Shown: positions 52,978-62,921, counted from the first letter of the stretch. The stretch: DNA of 64,000 nucleotides from Acinetobacter sp. NCu2D-2 (GCF_001647675.1 NZ_CP015594.1:186001-250000); one strand, 5' to 3'. The notes: generated by a model not told the origin, from the sequence alone. Program-made: numbers and translations.

Positions 52978-53813
52978 TGACGCACAGCTCGAATGAGATG
53001 AATAGAGCGAGCATCTGCTTCAAGAATAGTAAATTGCCAGTTCTCAAGTTCAATCACTTGACCTTCTAGATCGCTCACCAAACCAATTTCCTGCATGAGT
53101 AAACCACCCATGGTTTCTACTTCATCATCAGGGAAGTCGGTGTTGAGTACATCATTGAAGTGTTCAATGGGCGTAAGAGCTTGCACGATCCAAGTATTGG
53201 CAGTTGATGCATCTTCATCAGGCACAATAAATGGCGCTTCTTCATCAACTTTGTCATGTTCATCTTCAATCTCACCGACGATTTCTTCAAGAATATCTTC
53301 AAGTGTGACTAGACCAGAGGTTGAACCATATTCATCAATCACGATTGCAATATGCGTCTGAGTATTTTTCAGCATACGCAAGACTTGATCTGAACGGGCA
53401 CTTTCTGGAACAAACAGCGGCTGACGCATCAGAACACGAATATCCACTTTAGTGGTCGGTTCAGTTAAAAATGGCAAGAGGTCTTTAGCAAGTAGAATAC
53501 CCACCACATTATCTGGCTGATCTGATGAAAACACAGGGAAGCGAGAATGCGCAGATTCTACTAAAACATGAAGAATATCGAGAAGCTGATCATCTTCTTG
53601 AAGGCTAATCATTGACGTGCGAGGCGTCATGACTTCACGAATTTTAGTCGCAGGAAGGTCTAACACGCCTTCTAACATTGCTACAGTATCGGGTTCTAAA
53701 AAACGACGTGAATCTTGTACTAATTTTAGCAGTTCGTCGCGGGTCTCGGGTGCAGTTCCTAGCCATTTGCGTAAACCGCGCATACCCCACGACGGGCCTG
53801 ATTCCTCGTGCAT
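52974..53813 (-). CDS. corC: CorC/HlyC family CBS-domain protein
   Basis: A 279-aa cytosolic protein with two CBS domains (about 65-185; REVMTPRTSMISLQ and HIAIVIDEYGSTSGLVTLED) and a C-terminal CorC_HlyC domain (about 195-278, ending IHLIRAVRQ). It has no membrane domain, as in E. coli CorC (YbeX). It is implicated in magnesium or cobalt homeostasis and envelope stress. It overlaps lnt by ATGA, the same order as ybeX-lnt in E. coli. ybeY and ybeZ are not adjacent. Confidence 0.9.
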   Translation of the reverse strand: MHEESGPSWGMRGLRKWLGTAPETRDELLKLVQDSRRFLEPDTVAMLEGVLDLPATKIREVMTPRTSMISLQEDDQLLDILHVLVESAHSRFPVFSSDQPDNVVGILLAKDLLPFLTEPTTKVDIRVLMRQPLFVPESARSDQVLRMLKNTQTHIAIVIDEYGSTSGLVTLEDILEEIVGEIEDEHDKVDEEAPFIVPDEDASTANTWIVQALTPIEHFNDVLNTDFPDDEVETMGGLLMQEIGLVSDLEGQVIELENWQFTILEADARSIHLIRAVRQ

Positions 53814-54047
53814 GATGTTTCCTAAACACTCTTGATCGTAAAAAATATAAATTTAATCATACCGTAGAAAACACAGTTGTCTACCCATAAAGATGGCGCT
53901 TTCGATGACTTCCTGATTCAGATCATGAGAAAGCGATTGTTGGATTTTTAAACTGCATATATGACAGCTATGGTCTGATTTGTACATGATCACCAAAAAA
54001 ATTGGGATATGCTAAAATAATGCCGATCTTGTTTTTTGAGTTAGGGC

Positions 54048-54305
54048 ATGTCTGAACAACAGATTACTCCAAGCATTCAGTTAAATACTCGTGGATTACG
54101 CTGTCCCGAACCCGTCATGATGTTGCATCAAGCGATTCGTAAGTCAAAGTCAGGTGATGTGGTGGAAGTTTTTGCCACGGATAATTCGACGTCTTGGGAT
54201 ATTCCGAAGTTCTGTATGCATTTAGGGCATGAGCTGCTGTTGCAAGAAGAACGCCTTGATGAAAATGGCAATAAAGAATTTCACTACTTGGTGCAAAAAG
54301 GTTAA
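54048..54305 (+). CDS. tusA: Sulfur carrier protein TusA
   Basis: An 85-aa sulfurtransferase of the TusA family. The LNTRGLRCPEPVMMLHQAI segment carries the conserved C-P-x-P motif whose Cys holds the persulfide. It relays sulfur from IscS to tRNA 2-thiouridine synthesis and other pathways. Length matches the family. It stands alone, divergent from corC, with a strong terminator before the convergent ETF-QO gene. Confidence 0.93.
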   Translation: MSEQQITPSIQLNTRGLRCPEPVMMLHQAIRKSKSGDVVEVFATDNSTSWDIPKFCMHLGHELLLQEERLDENGNKEFHYLVQKG

Positions 54306-54323
54306 TTACTTTTACTGAGATAA

Positions 54324-54352
54324 AAAAATCCCTGCACTTGGCAGGGATTTTT
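54324..54352. terminator. Bidirectional terminator between tusA and ETF-QO gene
   Basis: AAAAATCCCTGC and GCAGGGATTTTT form a perfect 12-bp stem with loop ACTTG. A second hairpin TAGTCGAG/CTCGACTA (54361-54385) follows, nearer the ETF-QO stop codon. Confidence 0.92.
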
Positions 54353-54397
54353 TTGCTTGATAGTCGAGTTAATTGTGCTCGACTACGTTATTAAGCA

Positions 54398-56110
54398 TTA
54401 CATGTTTGGATAGTTCGGACCACCCGCACCCTCAGGTGTTACCCAAGTGATGTTTTGTGATGGGTCTTTAATATCACAAGTCTTACAGTGTACGCAGTTT
54501 GCCGCGTTAATTTGGAAGCGTTTAGAACCGTCACTTTCTTCCATAATTTCATAAACACCAGCAGGGCAATAACGTTGAGCAGGTTCATCCCATTTTGGTA
54601 AGTTCACGTTCACTGGAATAGAAGGATCAGTCAGCTTCAAGTGAGCAGGCTGATTTTCTTCGTGTACTGTATTTGATACGAATACAGAAGATAAACGGTC
54701 AAAGGTCAGCTTGCCATCAGGTTTTGGATAGTTCGGTTTAAAGTTAGCTGAATCTACAGTTTTTAATGCGCTGAAGTCAGGCACTAAGTCATGTAAAGTA
54801 AATGGAACTTTAAATACGTTCTGGTCGATGAAGTTAAATGCACCGCCCGCGAATGTACCGAATTTATGCATCGCAGGACCGAAGTTACGTGCGTTATATA
54901 ATTCTTCTTTCAACCAGCTGTTGTTAAATTTCTCAGTGTAAGCGGTCAATTCTTTCGCGAAGAAGTCTTCACCTTCAGTCACACGAGCAACGGCTAGATC
55001 ACCACCTTTTTCTACGCCAGCAGCAATCGCTTCAAATACCGCTTCACCACACAGCATGCCTGATTTCATTGCAGTGTGAGAGCCTTTGATTTTTGCAAAG
55101 TTCAAGAAGCCTGCATCATCACCAATTAAAGAACCACCTGGGAAGGTGAATTTAGGTAATGAGTTAAAGCCGCCTTTCACCACAGCACGCGCACCGTAAG
55201 AAATACGTTTACCACCTTCCAAGTATTGCTTGATTAGTGGATGGGTTTTCCAGCGCTGCATTTCCATGAATGGATACATGTGTGGATTGGTGTATGAAAG
55301 GTCAACGATCATACCCAAAGTTACTTGGTTATTTTCAGCATGGTATAACCACCAACCACCTGATGAACCCGTTTCTGTTAGAGGCCAGCCCGCGCCATGC
55401 ATTACAAGACCTGGTTTATGTTTTGCAGGATCGATTTCCCACAATTCTTTAATACCAATACCATAGTGCTGCGGATCTACATCTTTATCCAAGTTGAATT
55501 TTTGGATTAAACGTTTACCTAAGTGACCACGACAGCCTTCAGCAAAGAGAGTGTATTTCGCATGAAGTTCATAACCTGGGGTAAAGTTATGTGTTGGTTC
55601 GCCATCTTTACCGATGCCCATGTCACCAGTCTGGATACCTTTTACTGAACCATCTTCATGGTAAAGAATTTCTGATGCAGCAAAGCCCGGGAAGATTGAT
55701 ACTTCTAGTTCTTCCGCTTTTTGACCTAACCAACGCACCACATTACCAAGAGAAATCACATAGTTGCCATCGTTGTGCATGGTTTTTGGTACCATCCAAT
55801 GCGGCATTTCTTGTGATTTTTCATCAGACAATAAGAAATAAGTTTTGTCTTCTGTCACTGGAACATTTAAAGGCGCGCCTTCTTCTTTCCAGTTCGGGAA
55901 AAGTTCATTGATAGCACGTGGCTCAAGAACAGCCCCAGAGAGAATATGTGCACCGACTTCGGAGCCTTTTTCTACGACACAGACGGACAAATCATTTAGG
56001 TTGTTTTCAATTGCAAGTTGACGAATTTTAATCGCTGCAGATAGACCCGCAGGGCCAGCACCTACGATGACTACGTCAAACTCCATCGATTCACGTTCGA
56101 TGTGCTCCAT
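54398..56110 (-). CDS. Electron transfer flavoprotein-ubiquinone oxidoreductase
   Basis: A 570-aa ETF-QO. The FAD-binding VVIVGAGPAGLSAAIKI motif is near residue 13. The C-terminal ferredoxin-like domain carries the 4Fe-4S ligands (Cys in RYCPAGVYEI and the NCVHCKTCDIKDP cluster). It passes electrons from ETF, fed by acyl-CoA and other dehydrogenases, to ubiquinone at the inner membrane. The ATG at 56110 is preceded by GAGGAG at good distance. etfAB genes are not in the window. Matches the family in length. Confidence 0.96.
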   Translation of the reverse strand: MEHIERESMEFDVVIVGAGPAGLSAAIKIRQLAIENNLNDLSVCVVEKGSEVGAHILSGAVLEPRAINELFPNWKEEGAPLNVPVTEDKTYFLLSDEKSQEMPHWMVPKTMHNDGNYVISLGNVVRWLGQKAEELEVSIFPGFAASEILYHEDGSVKGIQTGDMGIGKDGEPTHNFTPGYELHAKYTLFAEGCRGHLGKRLIQKFNLDKDVDPQHYGIGIKELWEIDPAKHKPGLVMHGAGWPLTETGSSGGWWLYHAENNQVTLGMIVDLSYTNPHMYPFMEMQRWKTHPLIKQYLEGGKRISYGARAVVKGGFNSLPKFTFPGGSLIGDDAGFLNFAKIKGSHTAMKSGMLCGEAVFEAIAAGVEKGGDLAVARVTEGEDFFAKELTAYTEKFNNSWLKEELYNARNFGPAMHKFGTFAGGAFNFIDQNVFKVPFTLHDLVPDFSALKTVDSANFKPNYPKPDGKLTFDRLSSVFVSNTVHEENQPAHLKLTDPSIPVNVNLPKWDEPAQRYCPAGVYEIMEESDGSKRFQINAANCVHCKTCDIKDPSQNITWVTPEGAGGPNYPNM

Positions 56111-56296
56111 GTCGGACTCCTCATATTACTTTTCGGTGGCAACCATAATCGGATGATTGGGTGCTGCCATGAGTATGCTTAATTCTTAGACACAATTATG
56201 CTAGTGTCTTTAATCTTGTGGGCTAGTATAGTTTTAAACCCAGTTTTAGCCAATTGGCTGAAACATATTATTTTTCCGTCATTAAGGTCTTCTACT

Positions 56297-56908
56297 ATGG
56301 ATAACGCAGTGAACAGTAAAAATCCGACGAAAAAAGTAGCTAATCGTGATGATAAAAATTTAACGGATATTGCACAATACTTAAAAGATGGACAGCAGAG
56401 TCACAAAAGGTCAATCCCACCTTTAGAGCAGTGGCATCCAAAGCATTGTGGTGCAATGGATTTGAAGGTTTTAGCGAACGGAGAATGGTGGCACGAAGGT
56501 CAATTGATTAAGCGTCAAGCCATGATTGACCTATTTTCAACAGTCCTTTGGAAAGAAGACGGTAAATTTTATCTCAAAACACCAGTTGAGCAGATCGAAA
56601 TTGAAGTCGAAGATGAACCTCTACTTGTCAATCAGGTCGATCAAGTCGATATTGAGGGCAAGGCTTATATTCAACTGACCACAACAACACAAGATCTGAT
56701 TATTGTCGATGCAGAACATCCTATATTTATGAAGTCATTTAAAGGTGAACTAAGACCTTATGTACATGTTCGCTTTGGCATTAATGCGTTGATTCAACGT
56801 GCTGCATTCTTACATTTGGTTGAGATGGGTGAGTTGACTGAAAATGTTGAAGGCGAGACCGTTTTAAGTCTGAAAAGTGGTGATTTAGACTTGCATTTAG
56901 GCACCTGA
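56297..56908 (+). CDS. DUF1285 domain-containing protein
   Basis: A 203-aa cytosolic protein of the DUF1285 family. The family's central segments are visible: PPLEQWHPKHCGAMDLKVLANGEWWHEG (outlined) and DGKFYLKTPVEQIEIEVED. I set the start at ATG 56297, where AAGG lies upstream; a longer in-frame ORF from 56198 would add a hydrophobic stretch with no binding site. Function unknown in the family. It precedes murI by 47 bp. Confidence 0.8.
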   Translation: MDNAVNSKNPTKKVANRDDKNLTDIAQYLKDGQQSHKRSIPPLEQWHPKHCGAMDLKVLANGEWWHEGQLIKRQAMIDLFSTVLWKEDGKFYLKTPVEQIEIEVEDEPLLVNQVDQVDIEGKAYIQLTTTTQDLIIVDAEHPIFMKSFKGELRPYVHVRFGINALIQRAAFLHLVEMGELTENVEGETVLSLKSGDLDLHLGT

Positions 56909-56955
56909 GGTTTAAGCTTTGCGGATACGATTTTGAATTTACTCCAAGCACAATT

Positions 56956-57840
56956 ATGAGCGCTATTCATCCTCTCTATGAAATGATCAATCCAATGCCA
57001 AAGGCCGCTGCTGATGCGCCTATTGGTATTTTTGATTCGGGGGTAGGGGGCTTATCTGTGGCAATGGAAATTGCTCGATATTTGCCAAATGAACGCTTCA
57101 TCTATTATGCAGATACTGCGCATGTGCCCTATGGACCGCGTGAAGATCAGGACATCCGACATCTGACTGCCCATGCAATTGAATGGCTCTATCGTCAGGG
57201 TTGTAAAGTGGCTGTGGTGGCGTGTAATACGGCTTCAGCATTTAGTCTGGATTATCTTCGTGAGCACTATGGAGCAGACTTTCCGATCATCGGTTTAGTA
57301 CCTGCCTTAAAACCTGCTGTTTTAAATACCAAAACCAAAACAGTGGCCGTCTTGGCAACGCCTGCAACTTTCCGTGGCAAACTGATTAAAGATGTCATGG
57401 TACGCTTTGCAGAACCTGCTCAAGTCAAAGTGCTGTCGATTACTTGTCTCGACTTAGTACCATTTGTGGAAGCTGGTGAGCAGATGAGTGATGCTTGTAT
57501 TTCAAAATTAACAGAAATTTTACAACCTGCTGTCGATGCGGGTGCAGATTATTTAGTGCTTGGATGTACGCATTACCCCTTCCTAAAAGCGGCAATTCAG
57601 TATATTTTTGGTCATAAGCTGACATTAATTGACTCAGGTTTGCCTGTTGCTCGACAAACTGCCCGTATTTTGATCAAAAATGAGTTATTATTTGAGCATG
57701 AGCGCAAAGAGGGTTTAAGAATCCAAATTTATGTCAGTGGGCAAAATGCGGATCAGATTCAACCTGTTTTAGCGCGAATGATTCCTGATGACTTAACCTG
57801 GTCAGTTGCGAACATTCAAAGTGACGCTGTGCTTGATTAA
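56956..57840 (+). CDS. murI: Glutamate racemase
   Basis: A 294-aa cytosolic enzyme that supplies D-glutamate for peptidoglycan. The two catalytic cysteines lie in VVACNTASA (near residue 88) and LGCTHYPFL (near 205), with the acidic DSGVGGLSV start motif. The first about 20 residues before IGIFDSGVGG are longer than usual; internal ATGs at 56983 and 56995 could also serve as starts. It follows the DUF1285 gene on the same strand. Confidence 0.94.
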   Translation: MSAIHPLYEMINPMPKAAADAPIGIFDSGVGGLSVAMEIARYLPNERFIYYADTAHVPYGPREDQDIRHLTAHAIEWLYRQGCKVAVVACNTASAFSLDYLREHYGADFPIIGLVPALKPAVLNTKTKTVAVLATPATFRGKLIKDVMVRFAEPAQVKVLSITCLDLVPFVEAGEQMSDACISKLTEILQPAVDAGADYLVLGCTHYPFLKAAIQYIFGHKLTLIDSGLPVARQTARILIKNELLFEHERKEGLRIQIYVSGQNADQIQPVLARMIPDDLTWSVANIQSDAVLD

Positions 57841-57955
57841 AAGCAGATATTTATAATTTTTTATATTTTTAATATTTATTTGGGGAAGCATCCAATGTGA
57901 TGCAGCATGGCATAACCCATGCATCATATCGATGTGAAGTAAAAGAGGATAACCG

Positions 57956-58984
57956 ATGCTCGATAAACGTTATCAAGTGTTTATATCGACTTCTGGCAAT
58001 GAAATGCAGCCGGAAAGAATTATTTTGTCGCAGACGCTGGTCGGTATGGGTTTCTTCTCATGGGGCTTGGAACAACGTACACCATTAAGTACCGCATTTG
58101 CCCGTCGTCAAATTGATGACTGTGATTATGTAGTGTTGCTCTTAGGTAGCCAATATGGTGAGCAGTCGGTGTCTGGTGTCGGTTATATGCACCTCGAATA
58201 TATTTATGCGGTCACCAAGCAAAAGCCAATTATTGTGTTTATGCATGATGATCCTGATTCACGTGATCCTTCTTTGCAAGATGCAACACCACAATTGCGT
58301 GATAAATTTAAAGAATTTAGACAGTTACTACAAAAAGAAGTCGATCAGGTCTTTAGCTACCGTAGTTTGCGTGATTTAGAAATGGCAGTGCGTTTGAACA
58401 TGCCACAAATGCTAGAGCGTTATCCTGTTACAGGTTGGGTACGTCCGCAAAATTCGCAGTCCTTACATGATGAAATTGATCGCTTAAAAGCACGTAATGC
58501 ACAGCTTGAAACTGAATTGGGAAACCGTAAGGTCGATCCATTTTTAAGTGTACCAAAAGTGTCGATGCATGAGCTATTTGCTTTTGAATATCGTATGCAT
58601 GCCTATCAGGACGGTAATTTTAAAGAGCTTAAGATTCAGAAAAAACTCACTTGGGCACAGTTGCTTTCAATTTTAGGTTCGACGTTTACCAATCCTACGC
58701 CTGAAGAGTTCTTCTCGAAGCGTATGAATGAATATTTAAATGAAACAGGCTTGGAAGATGCCCGTGTTGAAATGCCACGTGCGCATGCAGTTGCCCGTTC
58801 ACAAATGAATATTCGTGCCTTGCACAGTCTAAAAATTCAGATGCGTCAAAATGAGTGGATTGTGCCAAATGGTCGTGATGATCGTCAGCGTTTGTTATGG
58901 CAGATCACGCCAAAGGCAAGTAAATTACTCGACAGCAATCTGTTGGATGCAGATCGGATTCATCAATTTAAATCAGCATATTAA
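57956..58984 (+). CDS. DUF4062 domain-containing protein
   Basis: A 342-aa protein. The N-terminal about 150 residues match DUF4062, a TIR-like/deoxyribosyltransferase-like Rossmann fold: YQVFISTSGNEMQPERI, then FARRQIDDCDYVVLLLGSQYG, then GYMHLEYIYAVTKQKPIIVFM (outlined). A coiled segment (IDRLKARNAQLETELGNRK, about 176-194) links to a helical C-terminal domain. A GAGGA site precedes the ATG; a small hairpin (GCATGG/CCATGC) lies in its leader. DUF4062 occurs in sensing and defence proteins, but the role here is unknown. It lies between murI and hemH on the same strand. Confidence 0.8.
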   Translation: MLDKRYQVFISTSGNEMQPERIILSQTLVGMGFFSWGLEQRTPLSTAFARRQIDDCDYVVLLLGSQYGEQSVSGVGYMHLEYIYAVTKQKPIIVFMHDDPDSRDPSLQDATPQLRDKFKEFRQLLQKEVDQVFSYRSLRDLEMAVRLNMPQMLERYPVTGWVRPQNSQSLHDEIDRLKARNAQLETELGNRKVDPFLSVPKVSMHELFAFEYRMHAYQDGNFKELKIQKKLTWAQLLSILGSTFTNPTPEEFFSKRMNEYLNETGLEDARVEMPRAHAVARSQMNIRALHSLKIQMRQNEWIVPNGRDDRQRLLWQITPKASKLLDSNLLDADRIHQFKSAY

Positions 58985-59049
58985 TCCATATTACACCCTG
59001 CTTTAAAACTGCTAAAGTAGGGCAGTTGATATCACAACGGATATACTGA

Positions 59050-60069
59050 ATGTCTTCAGCAGTTCTCCCTAAAGTTACAATTATTTTGGCAAATTTAGGT
59101 ACACCAGATGAACCGAGTGTGCCTGCTGTACGCCGTTTTCTCGATCAGTTTCTATCTGATCAGCGTGTGATAGAACTGCCAAAACCACTTTGGCAAATCA
59201 TTTTACGTCTGTTCGTTTTACCGTTTCGCCCAAAACGCGTTGCGCATGCCTATGCGCAGGTATGGGGGACAGACTCTCCGATGCGTGAAATCTTGTTGAA
59301 ACAGGTTGAACAGGTGCAGGCGCATGTCAGCAGCCAATATCCGCATCTTGATATTGAAGTTGTACCTGCCATGACGTATGGCAATCCGAATATCGCGCAA
59401 GCCTTGGATAACATTACCGAACAACAGCAAGATCATGTGATTTTATTGCCGCTATTCCCGCAGTATTCGGCAACTTCGACTGCGCCACTCTATGATGCCG
59501 TATCCAAATGGGTGCTGAAACAACGCAATTTACCAGGGCTTTCGATCATTCGTGATTATTATCAGCATCCGCTTTATATCCAAGCATTGGCGCAAAGTGT
59601 AAAAGATTATTGGCTTGAACATGGCCAAGCTGAAAAGCTCTTGATGTCATTTCACGGTATTCCTCAGCCTTATGCAGATAAAGGTGATCCCTATGCGGAT
59701 CGTTGCCGTATGACGGCACGACTAGTTGCCAAAGAACTAGGTTTACAGCCTGAACAATGGGCGATTAGTTTCCAATCACGCTTTGGTAAGCAAGAATGGG
59801 TGAAACCTTATACCGATACTCTCATTCGTGAGTGGGCGGAACAAGGGGTGAAATCAATTCAGGTAATGAGTCCTGCATTCTCTGCGGACTGTTTGGAAAC
59901 GCTTGAAGAATTGGCAATTCAAAATGCTGAGACCTTTAAATCGCTGGGTGGCGAGCAATACAGTTATATTCCTGCACTGAATAACCGTGACGATCATTTG
60001 CAATTGATCAATTATCTGCTTCAAGCTAATCTTGATGCAATTTCCAAGACTTATATTCACTCTGCCTAA
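59050..60069 (+). CDS. hemH: Ferrochelatase
   Basis: A 339-aa enzyme that inserts ferrous iron into protoporphyrin IX, the last step of heme synthesis. The metal-site His is in [19 protein letters not shown] and the Glu in [17 protein letters not shown]. The N-terminal [12 protein letters not shown] motif also matches. It is soluble, with no C-terminal membrane anchor. It leads into the MBL-fold gene 14 bp downstream, so the two are likely co-transcribed. Confidence 0.95.
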   Translation: MSSAVLPKVTIILANLGTPDEPSVPAVRRFLDQFLSDQRVIELPKPLWQIILRLFVLPFRPKRVAHAYAQVWGTDSPMREILLKQVEQVQAHVSSQYPHLDIEVVPAMTYGNPNIAQALDNITEQQQDHVILLPLFPQYSATSTAPLYDAVSKWVLKQRNLPGLSIIRDYYQHPLYIQALAQSVKDYWLEHGQAEKLLMSFHGIPQPYADKGDPYADRCRMTARLVAKELGLQPEQWAISFQSRFGKQEWVKPYTDTLIREWAEQGVKSIQVMSPAFSADCLETLEELAIQNAETFKSLGGEQYSYIPALNNRDDHLQLINYLLQANLDAISKTYIHSA

Positions 60070-60083
60070 GGTGTTGATCATTC

Positions 60084-60728
60084 ATGCTACAAGTCAAAAT
60101 TGTTCCTGTGACTGCTTTCCAGCAAAATTGTTCCATCGTATGGGATGCCGACAGTAAAGAAGCCATTTTGATTGATGCAGGTGGTGAACCTGAAAAACTC
60201 AAAGCTGAGGTTGAAGCGCTGGGTTTAACCATCAAAGCGCTTTGGCTCACTCATGGGCATTTAGATCATGCAGGTGCAGTAGGTGCACTCAAACGTGAGT
60301 GGAATGTTCCTGTAATTGGTCCACACAAAGAAGATGCTTTTTGGCTGGATATGATTCAGGAAGTGTCAGCACGTTATGGCTTCCCAATTCCTGAAAAAGT
60401 TGAAGTGACTGAGTGGCTTGAAGGTGGTGAAGTCTTAAAGTTGGGTGATGAAGAATTTGAAGTCCGTTTTGCACCGGGTCATACACCTGGACACGTAATG
60501 TTCTATAACAAAAATTATGGACTGCTATGGACAGGCGATGTGCTATTTAAAGGCTCAATTGGTCGTACTGATTTTCCGCGTGGTAATCATCAACAATTGC
60601 TGGATTCGATTCAACGCGAATGCTTTAGCTTACCTGACGAAACCCAGTTTATTTCAGGACATGGCCCAATGAGTACGATTGGATTTGAAAAGCAGCATAA
60701 TCCATTTGTGGCAGGAAAAGCCGGCTGA
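60084..60728 (+). CDS. MBL-fold metallo-hydrolase (glyoxalase II-like)
   Basis: A 214-aa metallo-beta-lactamase-fold hydrolase. The di-metal site shows HGHLDH (THGHLDHAGAV, near residue 56), then His in FAPGHTPGHVMFY, Asp in LWTGDVLFKGSIGRTD, and the final His in FISGHGPMST. It resembles YcbL/glyoxalase II-like enzymes that hydrolyse thioesters. It is the probable second gene of the hemH transcript and ends with a strong terminator. Confidence 0.9.
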   Translation: MLQVKIVPVTAFQQNCSIVWDADSKEAILIDAGGEPEKLKAEVEALGLTIKALWLTHGHLDHAGAVGALKREWNVPVIGPHKEDAFWLDMIQEVSARYGFPIPEKVEVTEWLEGGEVLKLGDEEFEVRFAPGHTPGHVMFYNKNYGLLWTGDVLFKGSIGRTDFPRGNHQQLLDSIQRECFSLPDETQFISGHGPMSTIGFEKQHNPFVAGKAG

Positions 60729-60746
60729 GTCACTGAGCTCAAAATC

Positions 60747-60777
60747 AAAAAGGAATCCGTCGGGATTCCTTTTTTAT
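60747..60777. terminator. Terminator between MBL hydrolase and yacG
   Basis: AAAAAGGAATCC and GGATTCCTTTTT pair perfectly around GTCG, with T on the right and A on the left, so it can serve both convergent genes. Confidence 0.92.
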
Positions 60778-60800
60778 TGTCTCAGAAAAGTCTTGAATAC

Positions 60801-60986
60801 TTAGAACTGATCTTCTTCGCTACCACCATCGGCTTGTGGCGCGTCTTGAGTTGGGAGTTTATATTCTTCGTTTGCCCAAGCCCCGAGGTCTATCATCTTG
60901 CAACGTTCAGAGCAAAACGGACGATAGGCATTGTCTTCCCAAGTGGTCAGATCACCACAACGTGGACAGTTTAAGGTGGTCGGCAT
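60801..60986 (-). CDS. yacG: DNA gyrase inhibitor YacG
   Basis: A 61-aa zinc protein of the YacG family, which in E. coli binds GyrB and inhibits gyrase. Four Cys form the zinc site: CPRCG near the start and CSERCK later, with the conserved DLGAW tail. ATG 60986 has GGAG at good distance; a longer in-frame start at 61010 lacks this. It lies divergent from trmB. In many bacteria it follows coaE; here it stands alone. Confidence 0.92.
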   Translation of the reverse strand: MPTTLNCPRCGDLTTWEDNAYRPFCSERCKMIDLGAWANEEYKLPTQDAPQADGGSEEDQF

Positions 60987-61077
60987 TGACAACACTCCTA
61001 CAAAAATCAAGGATTCGATTAGGCAAATACAATCGCACTTGTTAGACTTATGCGGTTTTTATTAGTTTGATCTGATT

Positions 61078-61716
61078 ATGCCGATTCGTCAATTTCAAGC
61101 GCAGCGTATGCATGCCCCTCGTGATTTTCAAAGCATCAGTCCTGAACCAGTTTGTGTCGAAATTGGCGCGGGTAAGGGTAAACATGCCTTGTTATTTACT
61201 CAGAATCATCCAGAGCGAAAATTAATTGCGGTTGAACGTACCCGTGAAAAATTTGATGCCATGCGTAAACAGCACGGTCTTGAAGGTCAGCCAAATTTAC
61301 AGACGGTGCATGCCGATGCACTGCCTTGGGTGGTACACGCTTTGTACCCTCAGCAAGTCGAACAGTTCTTTATCTTATATCCAAATCCGGAACCGCATAA
61401 TCCAGCGCAGCGTTGGGCAAATATGCCATTTTTCGAGTTTCTAATTTCACGTCTTCAAACAGGCGGCACAATTACCTTAGCCAGCAATATTCACGCTTAT
61501 ATTGATGAAGCGGAAGAGCAAGTTAAATCTCTATGGAACTTGCCGTATGTCAAAGAAGTCATTGCACAGGATTCAGCACGTACCCATTTTGAAATTAAGT
61601 ATCTGGAACGCGGTGAATTGTGTCAGCAACTCATTATTACTAAACCTGAAGGTTATAAGACACGTTTTGATGATTTTCAGCCTTTACAAGGGCAGAATGC
61701 GGTATCTGCGGAATAA
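61078..61716 (+). CDS. trmB: tRNA (guanine-N7-)-methyltransferase
   Basis: A 212-aa SAM-dependent enzyme that makes m7G46 in tRNA. The SAM loop CVEIGAGKGKHALLF is near residue 23. The family segment FILYPNPEPHNPAQRW takes the place of the usual PDPWPKKRHHKRR motif and is shorter, a divergent version. It is immediately followed (3 bp) by the flavoprotein gene, so the two form an operon. Length is short but within the family range. Confidence 0.85.
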   Translation: MPIRQFQAQRMHAPRDFQSISPEPVCVEIGAGKGKHALLFTQNHPERKLIAVERTREKFDAMRKQHGLEGQPNLQTVHADALPWVVHALYPQQVEQFFILYPNPEPHNPAQRWANMPFFEFLISRLQTGGTITLASNIHAYIDEAEEQVKSLWNLPYVKEVIAQDSARTHFEIKYLERGELCQQLIITKPEGYKTRFDDFQPLQGQNAVSAE

Positions 61717-61719
61717 GCC

Positions 61720-62919
61720 ATGACCAAGCGTATTGCCATTGTAGGTGCAGGGCCAGCAGGTTTAATGGCCGCAGAAGTATTGAGCCAGTACGGTTATGAA
61801 TTACATGTTTATGAGCAAAAGCCATCTGCGGCACGTAAATTCCTCATGGCAGGCAAAACGGGGCTGAATATTTCCCATGCCGAACCGATCGAGCAATTTA
61901 TACAGCGTTATGATCAGGTCGATTGGCTTGCGCCTTGGATTAAGAAGTGGGATGCCAACTGGATTCAACAGTGGATGCAGGATCTAGGCATCGAGCCGTA
62001 TATTGGTTCATCAGGTCGTGTATTTCCGACTGAGATGAAAGCAGCCCCTTTGCTGCGCGCATGGTTAAAACGTTTAGTTGAACATGGGGGTCAATTTCAC
62101 TATCGCCATCAAATTACGCATTTGGCCAAGCAACAACTCACATTAAATGACCTTAAACAGGATCGTACATTTACAGAAAAATTTGATGCGATAGTCTTGG
62201 CTTGTGGTGCTGTGTCATGGTCAAGACTCGGTAGTGATGGGAAATGGCAAGCATGGCTCGATCAAAATGAAATTGAACCTTTTCAAGCCAGCAATGCAGG
62301 TGTGGAATATCCATGGTCGACCTTTATGCAGCCTGTGTTTGGGCAACCTTTAAAGCGGGTTGAAGCATGGGTGGAAGGCGCTGATAAAACCATGGGTGAT
62401 ATTGTGATTAGTCATTATGGTTTGGAAAGTGGTCTGATCTATAAGCAAGGTCGCGGTTTACGTGCGCAAGTCAAAGCGGGTCAACAGATGCAGTTGTATT
62501 TGGATTTATTCCCGGATCAAACGATTGAACAACTAACCAAGAAGTTACAGCCAAGTAAAAAGCAATCTTTAGCCAATATTTGGCGTAAAGCTGGACTGGA
62601 TGGGGCAAAAGCTGCATTGGTACGTGAATTGGTTGCGAAGCCGATTTGGCAAAATGCTGCAGAACTGGCACAGAAGGTAAAACAGTTAAAGATTTCTCTC
62701 ACCGGTTTTCGTCCAATTGAAGAAGCAATTAGCTGTGCAGGTGGAGTGAAGCAGTCTTCGCTGACAGATCAACTGCAATTGAAGTCGAATCCTCATGTGT
62801 TTATGTGTGGGGAAATGCTCGATTGGGATGCACCAACAGGCGGGTATTTGCTGACGGCATGTTTAGCAACAGGACGGGCAGCAGGTTATGGTGTACATCA
62901 GTATTTAAGTCGTACTTAA
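61720..62919 (+). CDS. TIGR03862/BaiN-like FAD-dependent oxidoreductase
   Basis: A 399-aa flavoprotein. The FAD motif RIAIVGAGPAGLMAAEVL is at the N-terminus. It also has KFLMAGKTGLNISHAEP, the GRVFPTEMKAAPLL region and the C-terminal CAGGVKQSSL and EMLDWDAPTGGYLLT segments that mark the BaiN-like (HI0933) family. Probable role is an NAD(P)H-dependent reductase; the substrate is unknown. It begins 3 bp after the trmB stop and ends at a terminator. Confidence 0.9.
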   Translation: MTKRIAIVGAGPAGLMAAEVLSQYGYELHVYEQKPSAARKFLMAGKTGLNISHAEPIEQFIQRYDQVDWLAPWIKKWDANWIQQWMQDLGIEPYIGSSGRVFPTEMKAAPLLRAWLKRLVEHGGQFHYRHQITHLAKQQLTLNDLKQDRTFTEKFDAIVLACGAVSWSRLGSDGKWQAWLDQNEIEPFQASNAGVEYPWSTFMQPVFGQPLKRVEAWVEGADKTMGDIVISHYGLESGLIYKQGRGLRAQVKAGQQMQLYLDLFPDQTIEQLTKKLQPSKKQSLANIWRKAGLDGAKAALVRELVAKPIWQNAAELAQKVKQLKISLTGFRPIEEAISCAGGVKQSSLTDQLQLKSNPHVFMCGEMLDWDAPTGGYLLTACLATGRAAGYGVHQYLSRT

Positions 62920-62921
62920 GA

